From Gammaproteobacteria bacterium (lineage in GTDB: Bacteria > Pseudomonadota > Gammaproteobacteria > SMWH01): a stretch of 6,839 nt of DNA. Below, one piece after another: positions 1 through 6,029 of the stretch. The stretch's first letter is position 1, and every line of letters starts with the position of its first letter. Below the pieces are notes generated by a model, which searched no databases, was not told the DNA's origin, and worked only from the letters and a program-made list of their open reading frames with translations. The stretch is from assembly GCA_004357005.1 (NCBI GenBank), contig SMWH01000119.1, positions 1 through 6,839 of the forward strand. Reading direction: 5' to 3'. Position numbers and translations under genes: made by a program.

Positions 1-1
1 C

Positions 2-130
2 CGTTCCTATGTGCTGGATCAGTCACGCATCAAGGATTTGCGCACGAATATCGAGATCGGTGACACCCAGAGCGTACTGGACGGCGATATCGATCGCTTT
101 TTGGAAGCCAGCCTCAAACAAGGCGTTTGA
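2..130 (+). CDS. prfB: Peptide chain release factor 2, C-terminal end (partial)
   Basis: The frame open from the window edge encodes 42 residues, including RSYVLDQSRIKDLRTN and VLDGDIDRFLEASLKQGV, ending at TGA 128-130. This closely matches the remembered C-terminus of E. coli RF2 (RSYVLDDSRIKDLRTG..., VLDG.LD.FIEASLKAGL). RF2 acts in the cytoplasm on the ribosome, recognising UGA and UAA stop codons and triggering peptide release. Only the last part of the final domain is present; the GGQ and SPF motifs and any programmed +1 frameshift site lie upstream of the window. The gene directly abuts lysS, the same order as in E. coli, which supports both calls. Confidence is high despite the short fragment because the tail is distinctive and the gene context agrees. 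Confidence 0.92.
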   Translation, partial: RSYVLDQSRIKDLRTNIEIGDTQSVLDGDIDRFLEASLKQGV

Positions 131-132
131 TT

Positions 133-1644
133 GTGGTCAGGAACGGCAAGACGCACAGCGGGCAGGAAGAGCACCGTTTGATTGCCCAACGGCGGCGCAA
201 ACTCGATGAGTTGCGGAGCGAAGGCTTTCTTTTCCCGAATAACTTCCGTCGCACGGAGTGGGCCCAGGATCTGCACGCGCGTTTTGTCGGTGTGGACAAC
301 GATGTACTGGACAAGGAATCGGTCCAGGTTGGTGTCTGTGGCCGCATGATGGCGAAACGGGTCATGGGCAAGGCGGCCTTCACTCACATCCAGGATGGTT
401 CGGGACAGATTCAGCTGTTTTTGCAACGTGACGCCTTGCCCGATGGCGGCTACGAGGCTTTCAAGAGTTGGGATGTGGGCGATATCATTGGGGCCACCGG
501 CACCGTGTTCCGGACCAAAACCGGTGAGCTGTCAGTTCGCGTCGGTGAATTGCAGTTATTGACCAAGTCCTTGCGGCCGCTGCCGGAAAAATTCCATGGC
601 CTCGCCGACCAGGAAACACGTTACCGGCAGCGCTACGTGGATCTCATCATGAACGAGAGCACGCGGCGGACCTTCCGTACACGCTCAGAGATCGTCAAGG
701 AGATCCGGGCTTTCATGGATGAACGGGATTTTCTGGAAGTCGAAACCCCGATGATGCAGTTGATTCCCGGTGGCGCCGTCGCGCGGCCGTTCGTTACCCA
801 TCACAACGCCCTGGATCTGGATTTGTACCTGCGGGTAGCTCCGGAGTTGTTTCTCAAACGTCTGGTTGTGGGTGGCTTCGAGCGCGTCTACGAAATCAAC
901 CGGAATTTCCGCAACGAAGGCGTATCTACCCAGCACAATCCGGAATTCACGATGCTGGAGTTCTACCAGGCTTACGCGGACTACGAGGATTTCATCGCCC
1001 TGAGCGAGGATATGCTGCGGCAGTTGGCGGACAAGGTGCTGGGAACGCGCCAATTCGAGTACCAGGGGAACAAAATCGATCTGGACAAGCCCTTTGCCCG
1101 CATGACGCTGAAAGAAGCGGTACTTTCGAGGAACAAGGATCTGAGCGAGGCGGATCTTGGAGACGAGAAAGCGTTGCACAAAAAGGCGAAAGGCCTGGAG
1201 ATCGCAGTTCAAAAGGGCTGGGGCGCGGGAAAATTGCTGTTCGAGATCTTTGAAAAGACGGTGGAGGACGAGTTGATCCAGCCGACCTTCATCACTCAAC
1301 ATCCCACGGAGGTATCGCCGCTTTCTCGTCGAAATGATGACGATCCGACCGTGACGGATCGTTTTGAGCTGTTTGTCGGAGGCCACGAGCTGGCAAATGG
1401 CTTCTCCGAGCTCAATGACGCGGAGGATCAGGCAGAAAGGTTCCGGGCACAGGCGAAGGCGCGCGAAACCGGCGACCATGAGGCCATGGCCTTCGACGCG
1501 GACTACATTCGTGCCCTCGAATATGGGCTGCCTCCGACGGCGGGAGAAGGCGTGGGGATCGACCGGCTGGTCATGGTATTTACCGATTCCGCTTCGATCC
1601 GGGACGTGTTGCTGTTCCCCTATATGCGCCCCGAAACCCAATAA
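133..1644 (+). CDS. lysS: Lysyl-tRNA synthetase, class II
   Basis: Charges tRNA-Lys with lysine using ATP, in the cytoplasm. The 503-residue product is the size of E. coli LysS (505). An N-terminal OB-fold anticodon-binding domain (about residues 65-150, with GRMMAKRVMGKAAF and QDGSGQIQLF) precedes the class II catalytic core. Motif 1 lies near E204-T-P with MMQLIPGGA. Motif 2 is FERVYEINRNFRNEG at 249-263. Motif 3 is GVGIDR at 473-478. FSELNDAEDQAERF and the C-terminal FPYMRPETQ are also LysS hallmarks. Start choice: GTG 133 sits 9 nt after AAGG (120-123). TTG 127, overlapping the prfB stop, is the alternative and adds two residues, but the same AAGG would be only 3 nt away. No ATG is available. 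The gene is probably cotranscribed with prfB. Its stop codon (1642-1644) touches the inverted-repeat element that follows. Confidence 0.96.
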   Translation: MVRNGKTHSGQEEHRLIAQRRRKLDELRSEGFLFPNNFRRTEWAQDLHARFVGVDNDVLDKESVQVGVCGRMMAKRVMGKAAFTHIQDGSGQIQLFLQRDALPDGGYEAFKSWDVGDIIGATGTVFRTKTGELSVRVGELQLLTKSLRPLPEKFHGLADQETRYRQRYVDLIMNESTRRTFRTRSEIVKEIRAFMDERDFLEVETPMMQLIPGGAVARPFVTHHNALDLDLYLRVAPELFLKRLVVGGFERVYEINRNFRNEGVSTQHNPEFTMLEFYQAYADYEDFIALSEDMLRQLADKVLGTRQFEYQGNKIDLDKPFARMTLKEAVLSRNKDLSEADLGDEKALHKKAKGLEIAVQKGWGAGKLLFEIFEKTVEDELIQPTFITQHPTEVSPLSRRNDDDPTVTDRFELFVGGHELANGFSELNDAEDQAERFRAQAKARETGDHEAMAFDADYIRALEYGLPPTAGEGVGIDRLVMVFTDSASIRDVLLFPYMRPETQ

Positions 1645-1806
1645 ACGCGACAGCTTCGTTTTTAATTCGGGGACAGTTCCCTCATTTCCGTTCAGAACCT
1701 TGGTCCGATGAGCAGCCAGATCAGGAAATGGGGAAACTGTCCTCGAATTAATGAGGGAACTGTCCCCAAAATTCGTCCCCGAATTAAAAACGAAGCTGTC
1801 TCGTTT
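1643..1806. repeat. Nested inverted-repeat element (MITE/REP-like) between lysS and dinB
   Basis: Bases 1649-1674 are a perfect 26-bp inverted match to 1775-1800. With one mismatch the pairing extends to 1643-1674 / 1775-1806 (32 bp), beginning inside the lysS stop codon. Within these arms the module AATTCGGGGACAGTTCCC recurs: forward at 1664-1681, and inverted in variant form at 1732-1749 (reads AATTCGAGGACAGTTTCCC on the minus strand), at 1750-1767, and in truncated form at 1775-1785. The element is non-coding and fills nearly the whole 177-bp gap between the genes. Such compact dyads with GGGGACAG modules resemble palindromic elements mobilised in trans by REP-associated tyrosine transposases (TnpA_REP / Y1 family); that link is inference from memory, and no transposase is encoded in the window. 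The right arm is followed by TTTTT (1804-1808), so it could also terminate lysS transcription. Confidence 0.8.
1664..1749 (+). other. Inner stem-loop of the inverted-repeat element
   Basis: Bases 1664-1689 pair with 1724-1749 almost completely: AATTCGGGGACAGTTCCC...CATTTCC on the left arm meets its near-complement GGAAATGGGG...CGAATT on the right, with only small mismatches. The loop is about 34 nt and is not obviously structured. This stem uses the same left arm that also matches 1750-1767 (18 bp, from 1669-1686) and 1775-1800, so the pairings cannot all form at once. Confidence 0.65.
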
Positions 1807-1815
1807 TTGTAGACT

Positions 1816-1819
1816 GGAG
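1816..1819 (+). promoter_or_regulatory. Oddly placed GGAG ribosome-binding site of dinB
   Basis: The only Shine-Dalgarno-like sequence ahead of dinB is GGAG at 1816-1819, just 2 nt from the ATG at 1822, whereas 5-9 nt is usual. An in-frame TAG at 1810-1812 rules out an upstream start. A later start would remove the catalytic HVDMD segment, so the ATG itself is secure. The tight spacing predicts weak translation initiation. Confidence 0.45.
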
Positions 1820-1821
1820 AC

Positions 1822-2979
1822 ATGGCTGAGCGGGCAATCCTGCATGTGGATATGGACGCGTTCTATGCGTCCGTGGAGCAGCGGGATGAGCCCGAATACC
1901 GCGGCAAGCCGGTAATCGTGGGGGGTCTGGGACGCCGCGGTGTGGTATGCGCAGCCAGTTACGAAGCCCGCAAATACGGGGTGCATTCGGCCCAGCCCAT
2001 GTCCCGGGCCCGCGGGTTGTGCCCCGAGGGCATTTATGTGCGCCCGCGCATGGGCCACTATCGCCAGATCTCCCGGCAGGTCTTCGCCGTGTTCAGGCGC
2101 TACACACCCCTGGTGGAGGGGCTTTCCCTGGACGAGGCCTTTCTGGACGTGAGCGAAAGCCGGCGTCTGTTCGGGGACATGCGGGAGATCGCAGCTTGCA
2201 TCGTTGGCGACATTCGTGAATCAACGAGCCTCACGGCGTCAGTCGGAATGGCTCCTAACAAGTTTCTGGCCAAGCTGGCCTCGTATCTGGCGAAACCCGC
2301 CGGTTTTGTCTGGGTTGATCCTGACAAGGTGCAGGCCTTTCTGGATCCTCTTCCCGTCTCGCACATCTGGGGGATTGGTCCGCGTTCCCGGGAAAAGCTC
2401 CACGAGGCACGGATCACCATCATCGCGGAGCTCAGGAAGGCCCCGGAATCTCAACTGGACAGCCTGTTCGGGCGGCATGCACGCCGGTACCGGGACCTGG
2501 CGGAAGGCCGGGACGATCGCCCGGTGGTCCCCGGGGCCGAAGAAAAGTCCATGAGCCAGGAATGCACCTACGAAGTGGATGTGGCGGACCTGGACCGCTT
2601 GCACCGCGAACTGCTGGGGTTTGCCGAAAACGTGGCCACGCGTTTGCGCCGTGCCGGGCTACGGGCACGCACGGTGAGCGTAAAAATACGCGAGCCCGAT
2701 TTTCACACCCACACCCGCAGCCGTTCGCTGGATCACGCCACCTGTGATACGGACCTTTTGTACCGTACGGGGCGCGATCTTCTGGATCGTTGGTGGGACG
2801 AGCACCCCGACACCCGTGTGCGATTGCTGGGCCTGGGTGCATCGATGCTGTCCGGGGAGGATCAGGCGGAACTGTTTCAGTCCGGCGCTGGGACCGGAGA
2901 AGTCGACAGGATCGTGGATGAGGTTCGGGAAAAGTTCGGCGGGGAGGCGTTGAAACGCGGCAAGCTCATCAACCAATAG
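1822..2979 (+). CDS. dinB: DNA polymerase IV (Y-family, DinB type)
   Basis: A translesion polymerase that copies damaged templates at low fidelity. Of 385 residues, the palm and fingers occupy about 1-165. HVDMDAFYASVEQRD at 8-22 supplies metal ligand D10 and the probable steric-gate aromatic Y15 (F13 in E. coli). LSLDEAFLDVS at 101-111 supplies catalytic D104-E105. LTASVGMAPNKFLAKLAS lies at 137-154. The thumb contains the helix-hairpin-helix HIWGIGPRSREKL at 181-193. The little finger ends with RLLGLGASML. QAELF at 348-352 fits the QxxLF-type beta-clamp-binding motif, so recruitment to the clamp is probably intact. A further 33 residues (VDRIVDEVREKFGGEALKRGKLINQ region) follow, making it longer than E. 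coli DinB (351). I see no LexA box in the short upstream gap. The gene is convergent with fadD. Confidence 0.95.
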   Translation: MAERAILHVDMDAFYASVEQRDEPEYRGKPVIVGGLGRRGVVCAASYEARKYGVHSAQPMSRARGLCPEGIYVRPRMGHYRQISRQVFAVFRRYTPLVEGLSLDEAFLDVSESRRLFGDMREIAACIVGDIRESTSLTASVGMAPNKFLAKLASYLAKPAGFVWVDPDKVQAFLDPLPVSHIWGIGPRSREKLHEARITIIAELRKAPESQLDSLFGRHARRYRDLAEGRDDRPVVPGAEEKSMSQECTYEVDVADLDRLHRELLGFAENVATRLRRAGLRARTVSVKIREPDFHTHTRSRSLDHATCDTDLLYRTGRDLLDRWWDEHPDTRVRLLGLGASMLSGEDQAELFQSGAGTGEVDRIVDEVREKFGGEALKRGKLINQ

Positions 2980-2985
2980 GGAATC

Positions 2986-3012
2986 GCGGCCCATGTTGTC
3001 GATTTGGGCCGC
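2986..3012. terminator. Stem-loop between convergent dinB and fadD
   Basis: GCGGCCCA (2986-2993) pairs perfectly with TGGGCCGC (3005-3012) around an 11-nt loop, 7 bp after the dinB stop. It lies between two converging genes and could act as a bidirectional terminator, though no clear T-run follows on either strand. The right arm runs into the REP-like 13-mers, so this may simply be one half of a REP element. The structure is seen; the terminator role is inferred. Confidence 0.45.
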
Positions 3013-3034
3013 TCCTACAAAGCCGCTCCTACAA
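3008..3034. repeat. Tandem REP-like 13-mer (GTAGGAGCGGC type)
   Basis: GCCGCTCCTACAA occurs at 3008-3020 and again at 3022-3034, with one base between. Read on the minus strand this is TTGTAGGAGCGGC, the core of extragenic palindromic repeats familiar from pseudomonads, xanthomonads and other gammaproteobacteria. The flanks AATCGCGGC (2982-2990) and GCCGCGAAT (3037-3045) form an imperfect outer inverted pair, giving a composite REP of about 60 bp that occupies most of the gap between dinB and fadD. Confidence 0.7.
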
Positions 3035-3072
3035 GAGCCGCGAATCCTCCGTTGGCCGCGGCAAGGTGCCGG

Positions 3073-4752
3073 TCAGGACTGGTTGAGCGGTTTGCTGCGC
3101 AGCTCCCGGCGCAGTATTTTTCCGACGTTGGTTTTTGGCAGTTCGTCCCGGAACTCCACGATCTTTGGCACCTTGTAACCGGTCAGGTGCTCACGAGAAT
3201 AAGCGATCAGTTGCTCTTCCGTCAGTGACGGGTCTTTCCGGACAACCACGATCTTGACCACTTCACCGGAGCGCTCATCCGGTTCACCGACGGCCCCAAC
3301 CTCTTCAACACCCGGGTGGGCGGCCACCACCTCTTCGATTTCATTGGGATACACGTTGAACCCGGATACCAGGATCATGTCCTTCTTGCGATCAACGATA
3401 TAGAAGTAGCCTTGTGCATCCATCTTCGCGATGTCGCCGGTGTGCAGCCAGCCGTCCGCGTCAATGGTGCGGTCGGTTTCCTGGGGGCGATTGAAGTAAC
3501 CCTTCATGACCTGGGGCCCGCGGATGCACAGTTCCCCCACTTCGCCGATCTCCAGCATCTTGCCGGCATCGTTCTTGATGCAACATTCGGTGGAAGGAAT
3601 AGGCAACCCGATGCTGCCGTTGTATTCGGGGAGGTCAAGCGGGTTGATACAGGCCGCCGGGGCCGTTTCCGTAAGACCGTAGGCTTCGATGAGGGTGCAA
3701 CCGGTCACCTCCTTCCAGCGCTCGGCCACCCGGCGCTGTACGGCCATGCCGCCGCCCAGGGTGACCCGGAGTTGGGAGAAATCCACCTGGTCGAAACCGG
3801 GCGTATTGAGCAGGGCGTTGAACAGGGTGTTGACGCCGGTAATGGCGGTAAAGGGATGTTTTTTCAGCTCCTTCACAAAACCGGGCATGTCGCGGGGATT
3901 GGTGATCAAACGGTTTAGACCGCCCAGGTTCATGTAGGTCAGGCCGTTCGCGGTGAGAGAAAAGATATGGTACAGGGGCAGGGCGGTGATAATGACCTCG
4001 CGGGTGGTTTCGTCTGTGAACGCCCGTATCCATGCGGTGCTCTGGAGCATGTTCGCCACCATGTTGCCGTGGGTCAGCATGGCGCCCTTGGAAACCCCTG
4101 TGGTCCCCCCCGTGTATTGCAGGAAAGCGAGATCATCATGGGTCAGTTCAACGGGAACAAGATCGAGGTTTTTTCCGATCTTGAGCACATCAGAGAAAGC
4201 GATGGATTCCTCCAGGTCCCAGCGGGGAACCATCTTCTTCACATGGCGGACGGCAAAGTTGATCAGTGCGGATCGGGGAAAACGATGCATATCCCCGGTG
4301 CTCGTGACGATGGCGTGTTCCACCGGTGTGTCGAAGATGACCTCTTCCAGCACATGGGCGAAGTTCTCCAGGATGACGATAACCCGCGCACCGGAATCAG
4401 AAAGCTGGTGTCGCAGCTCGCGCGGCGTATAGAGCGGGTTCGTGTTGACTACGGCCATGCCGGCGCGCAGCGAGCCGAACAGGGCGACCGGATACTGGAG
4501 CAGGTTGGGCATCATGAGGGCGACGCGGTCGCCCTGGCGAAGACCCAGCGCCTGTTGCAGGTAAGCGGCGAAGGCGGCGCTGAGCCGGTCAACATCCCGG
4601 TAGCTCAGGGTGGTCCCCATGTTTTCGTAGGCGGGACGGTCCCCGTATTCCTCCACGCAGGATTCGAACAACTGGGCGACCGATCGGTATTCGCTCAGGT
4701 CGATTTCAGCGGGAATGCCGGGTGGATAACTCTTGAGCCAGACCTTGTCCAT
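3073..4752 (-). CDS. fadD: Long-chain fatty acid--CoA ligase (acyl-CoA synthetase)
   Basis: Activates long-chain fatty acids to acyl-CoA via an acyl-adenylate, feeding beta-oxidation and lipid synthesis; FadD enzymes act at the inner face of the cytoplasmic membrane. The 559 residues match E. coli FadD (561) in length and start (MDKVWLKSYP versus MKKVWLNRYP). The ATP/AMP P-loop YTGGTTGVSKGAMLTHGN is at 213-230. The adenylate-forming motif AYGLTETAP is at 357-365. DGWLHTGD at 433-440 opens the fatty-acid-binding (FACS) motif, which runs through YIVDRKKDMILVSGFNVYPNEIEEV. The C-terminal TNVGKILRREL holds the catalytic lysine K545. The open frame continues 70 codons upstream, but ATG 4752 has GGAG (4758-4761, complement) at 5-nt spacing and fits the family start, so the longer form is rejected. 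A dyad at 4785-4805 may regulate it. Confidence 0.95.
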   Translation of the reverse strand: MDKVWLKSYPPGIPAEIDLSEYRSVAQLFESCVEEYGDRPAYENMGTTLSYRDVDRLSAAFAAYLQQALGLRQGDRVALMMPNLLQYPVALFGSLRAGMAVVNTNPLYTPRELRHQLSDSGARVIVILENFAHVLEEVIFDTPVEHAIVTSTGDMHRFPRSALINFAVRHVKKMVPRWDLEESIAFSDVLKIGKNLDLVPVELTHDDLAFLQYTGGTTGVSKGAMLTHGNMVANMLQSTAWIRAFTDETTREVIITALPLYHIFSLTANGLTYMNLGGLNRLITNPRDMPGFVKELKKHPFTAITGVNTLFNALLNTPGFDQVDFSQLRVTLGGGMAVQRRVAERWKEVTGCTLIEAYGLTETAPAACINPLDLPEYNGSIGLPIPSTECCIKNDAGKMLEIGEVGELCIRGPQVMKGYFNRPQETDRTIDADGWLHTGDIAKMDAQGYFYIVDRKKDMILVSGFNVYPNEIEEVVAAHPGVEEVGAVGEPDERSGEVVKIVVVRKDPSLTEEQLIAYSREHLTGYKVPKIVEFRDELPKTNVGKILRRELRSKPLNQS

Positions 4753-4901
4753 GGATGCTCCGGGGACGATGGGGGGCAAAGGGGGATTGCAACACACCTG
4801 CAATCGGCACGGCAAGCCAGATATGGGCATGGCTACTGGCCCGACGCGGCTGTGGTCGGGTACACTCGGTGGCCCCATCAAAGAATCAGGCGGGATGAGC
4901 C
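4753..4901. promoter_or_regulatory. Divergent intergenic region, fadD / bactofilin gene
   Basis: These 149 bp separate two divergent starts and must hold promoters for both. For the rightward gene, TACACT at 4861-4866 is a possible -10 box without a convincing -35. For fadD I see no strong sigma-70 pair. A 6-bp dyad, CCCGAC (4840-4845) and GTCGGG (4855-4860), lies directly upstream of the possible -10. GGGA at 4892-4895, 6 nt before the ATG, is the likely ribosome-binding site of the bactofilin gene. Confidence 0.4.
4785..4805. promoter_or_regulatory. 21-bp dyad upstream of fadD, possible operator
   Basis: GATTGCA (4785-4791) and TGCAATC (4799-4805) are perfect inverted 7-mers separated by 7 bp, 32 bp ahead of the fadD ATG. 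Size and symmetry suit a dimeric repressor. The sequence does not match the E. coli FadR site or the Pseudomonas PsrA GAAAC...GTTTC type as I know them, so the regulator, if any, is unknown. Confidence 0.35.
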
Positions 4902-5402
4902 ATGTGGAAAAAGAGCGAAGACGAGAAAATTGGCGTAGATGCTTCGACGAGCCCGGCGCCAAAACGCGCCGCAGGGGTGGAAGAACCCTCGATGGTTGGG
5001 CGGGGCATCATCATCAAGGGCGACGTAACGGGCAATCAAGACCTCCTTATTCAGGGGCAATTGGATGGCACCGTTACCTTGCCTGATAACGAAGTCGTGG
5101 TTGGCCGCGACGGACGGGTCAATGCCACGATCGAGGCCCGTAACATCATCATTGAAGGTACGGTGGAGGGGGATCTGCGCGGTATCGAGCAGATCGTCGT
5201 GAAATCCAGCGGTGATGTGAGCGGCAATATCTCGGCCCCCCGGGTTGGACTCGAGGACGGCGCGTTGTTCAAGGGCAGTATCGATATGGAGCCGAAATCC
5301 CACCCGCAACCGAAACTCCAGCCGTTGCCGGACGACGAAAGCGACGCTCCAGTGAAAGACGACGAGAAACAACAGGCCATTCCCGGGACCGGATCAGCTT
5401 GA
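4902..5402 (+). CDS. Bactofilin (polymer-forming cytoskeletal protein)
   Basis: Bactofilins (DUF583/PF04519) polymerise without nucleotide into filaments at the inner membrane and scaffold cell-shape, polarity or wall-synthesis proteins. The 166-residue product shows the family layout. A short charged N-tail begins MWKKSED, resembling the aromatic-plus-lysine membrane-contact tails of this family. The beta-helix core, about 33-129, has regularly spaced G-x-(I/L/V) turns (GRGIIIKGDVTGNQDLLIQG, then VEGDLRGIEQIVV, GDVSGNISAPRVGLEDGALF, ending FKGSIDM). A Pro/Asp/Lys-rich, probably disordered tail covers 130-166. ATG 4902 is preceded by GGGA at 6 nt. The stop overlaps the next gene's start, implying coupling. 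No M23 peptidase gene, a frequent bactofilin neighbour, is in view. The fold assignment is firm; the cellular role here is unknown. Confidence 0.92.
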   Translation: MWKKSEDEKIGVDASTSPAPKRAAGVEEPSMVGRGIIIKGDVTGNQDLLIQGQLDGTVTLPDNEVVVGRDGRVNATIEARNIIIEGTVEGDLRGIEQIVVKSSGDVSGNISAPRVGLEDGALFKGSIDMEPKSHPQPKLQPLPDDESDAPVKDDEKQQAIPGTGSA

Positions 5403-5995
5403 GGGCTGCAGCACGCGAGACGTCCCCGGCCGAGTATGGTCTGTCCAGGGCGTTCGGGTCGTTGATCGTCGATCTTGATCCCGACAAGAAACTGGTCATT
5501 CTCGATTTTGGCGTGGCGACGCGTTCCAGTATCGAGTTTTTCAGCAGCTATAACTGCCGCTTGTACGTACCCGATGCGGCGCGCCGGCTTCCTGCCGTAC
5601 GCAGGGGCGACCTGCCGCTCGATGCCAAGCAGTTCGAAGTGTTGCTTCCAGAACTCCCAAAGAAGGAGAAGCTCGACGCTGTACTGTGCTGGGAGTTGCT
5701 CAACTATCTGGAGCCGGACGCGGTGGAACGCCTGGGCAGCTATCTGGAACCGCATCTCCAGTTCGGCACCTCCCTGATGACGGTACAGTCCTCGCGTGGC
5801 ACGATTAACCGGTCACCCACGGTTTACCACATTCTTGGACCCAGCAAGGTCCGGCGGGTTATCGAAGACGACCGGCCGGTGGCGGCACGGACATACAGCC
5901 AACCGGATCTTTTCCGCATGTTGCCGCGATTTGAAGTCAATCGTTCCTATCTGCTGCAAAACGGCATGCAGGAATACCTGCTGTCCGTAACCTGA
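5399..5995 (+). CDS. Methyltransferase-like protein with degenerate SAM loop
   Basis: The 198-residue product is not a family I can name. Its layout resembles a class I SAM-dependent methyltransferase. KLVILDFGVATRSSIEFF (31-48) sits where motif I (hhDhGxGxG) would be. CRLYVPDA (53-60) gives an acidic residue at the expected end of strand 2. LDAVLCWELLNYLEP (92-106) resembles motif IV, followed by a LEPHLQFGTSLM strand. The glycine loop is degraded (GVATRSS in place of GxGxG), so SAM binding is doubtful. The proposed start TTG 5399 overlaps the bactofilin stop by 3 nt. No in-frame ATG precedes residue 127 (TTG 5462 is a later option), so a non-ATG, coupled start is needed. The protein has no signal peptide or membrane segment and is presumably cytoplasmic. 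The coding call is strong; the function is tentative. Confidence 0.72.
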   Translation: MRAAARETSPAEYGLSRAFGSLIVDLDPDKKLVILDFGVATRSSIEFFSSYNCRLYVPDAARRLPAVRRGDLPLDAKQFEVLLPELPKKEKLDAVLCWELLNYLEPDAVERLGSYLEPHLQFGTSLMTVQSSRGTINRSPTVYHILGPSKVRRVIEDDRPVAARTYSQPDLFRMLPRFEVNRSYLLQNGMQEYLLSVT

Positions 5996-6001
5996 TTTCC
6001 C

Positions 6002-6019
6002 TGCGCCCGTTGCGGCGCA
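6002..6019 (+). other. Small hairpin before the transporter gene
   Basis: TGCGCC (6002-6007) and GGCGCA (6014-6019) form a 6-bp GC-rich stem with a 6-nt loop, 6 nt after the preceding stop and 10 nt before the next ATG. No T-run follows, so it is a poor intrinsic terminator, but it occupies the place where a Shine-Dalgarno would be expected and could damp translation of the next gene. Confidence 0.3.
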
Positions 6020-6029
6020 CCCGACCGCT

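Noticed and set aside
1643..1806. CRISPR array or attachment site
   Set aside because: The repeats are inverted and unevenly spaced, with no unique spacers of constant length, no cas genes and no integrase nearby.
1796..1811. Possible LexA box (CTGT...) ahead of dinB
   Set aside because: CTGT at 1796-1799 is followed after 8 nt by TGTA, not ACAG, so the dyad fails; the CTGT belongs to the inverted-repeat arm.
685..2058. Long minus-strand open frame (457 codons) across lysS and into dinB
   Set aside because: It is antisense to two certain genes and runs through the inverted-repeat element. Its translation shows no recognisable domain, and it is explained by codon bias in GC-rich coding DNA.
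3967..4938. Plus-strand open frame of 323 codons opposite fadD
   Set aside because: It lies wholly opposite the strongly supported fadD and its promoter region, and runs into the bactofilin gene. The protein has no family features.
4753..4962. 70-codon N-terminal extension of fadD
   Set aside because: The extension overlaps the bactofilin start and has no counterpart in E. coli FadD. ATG 4752 has a well-placed GGAG and matches the family N-terminus.
5051..5755. Minus-strand open frame of 234 codons opposite the bactofilin and methyltransferase-like genes
   Set aside because: The sense strand carries a clear bactofilin and a coupled gene; the antisense translation shows nothing recognisable.
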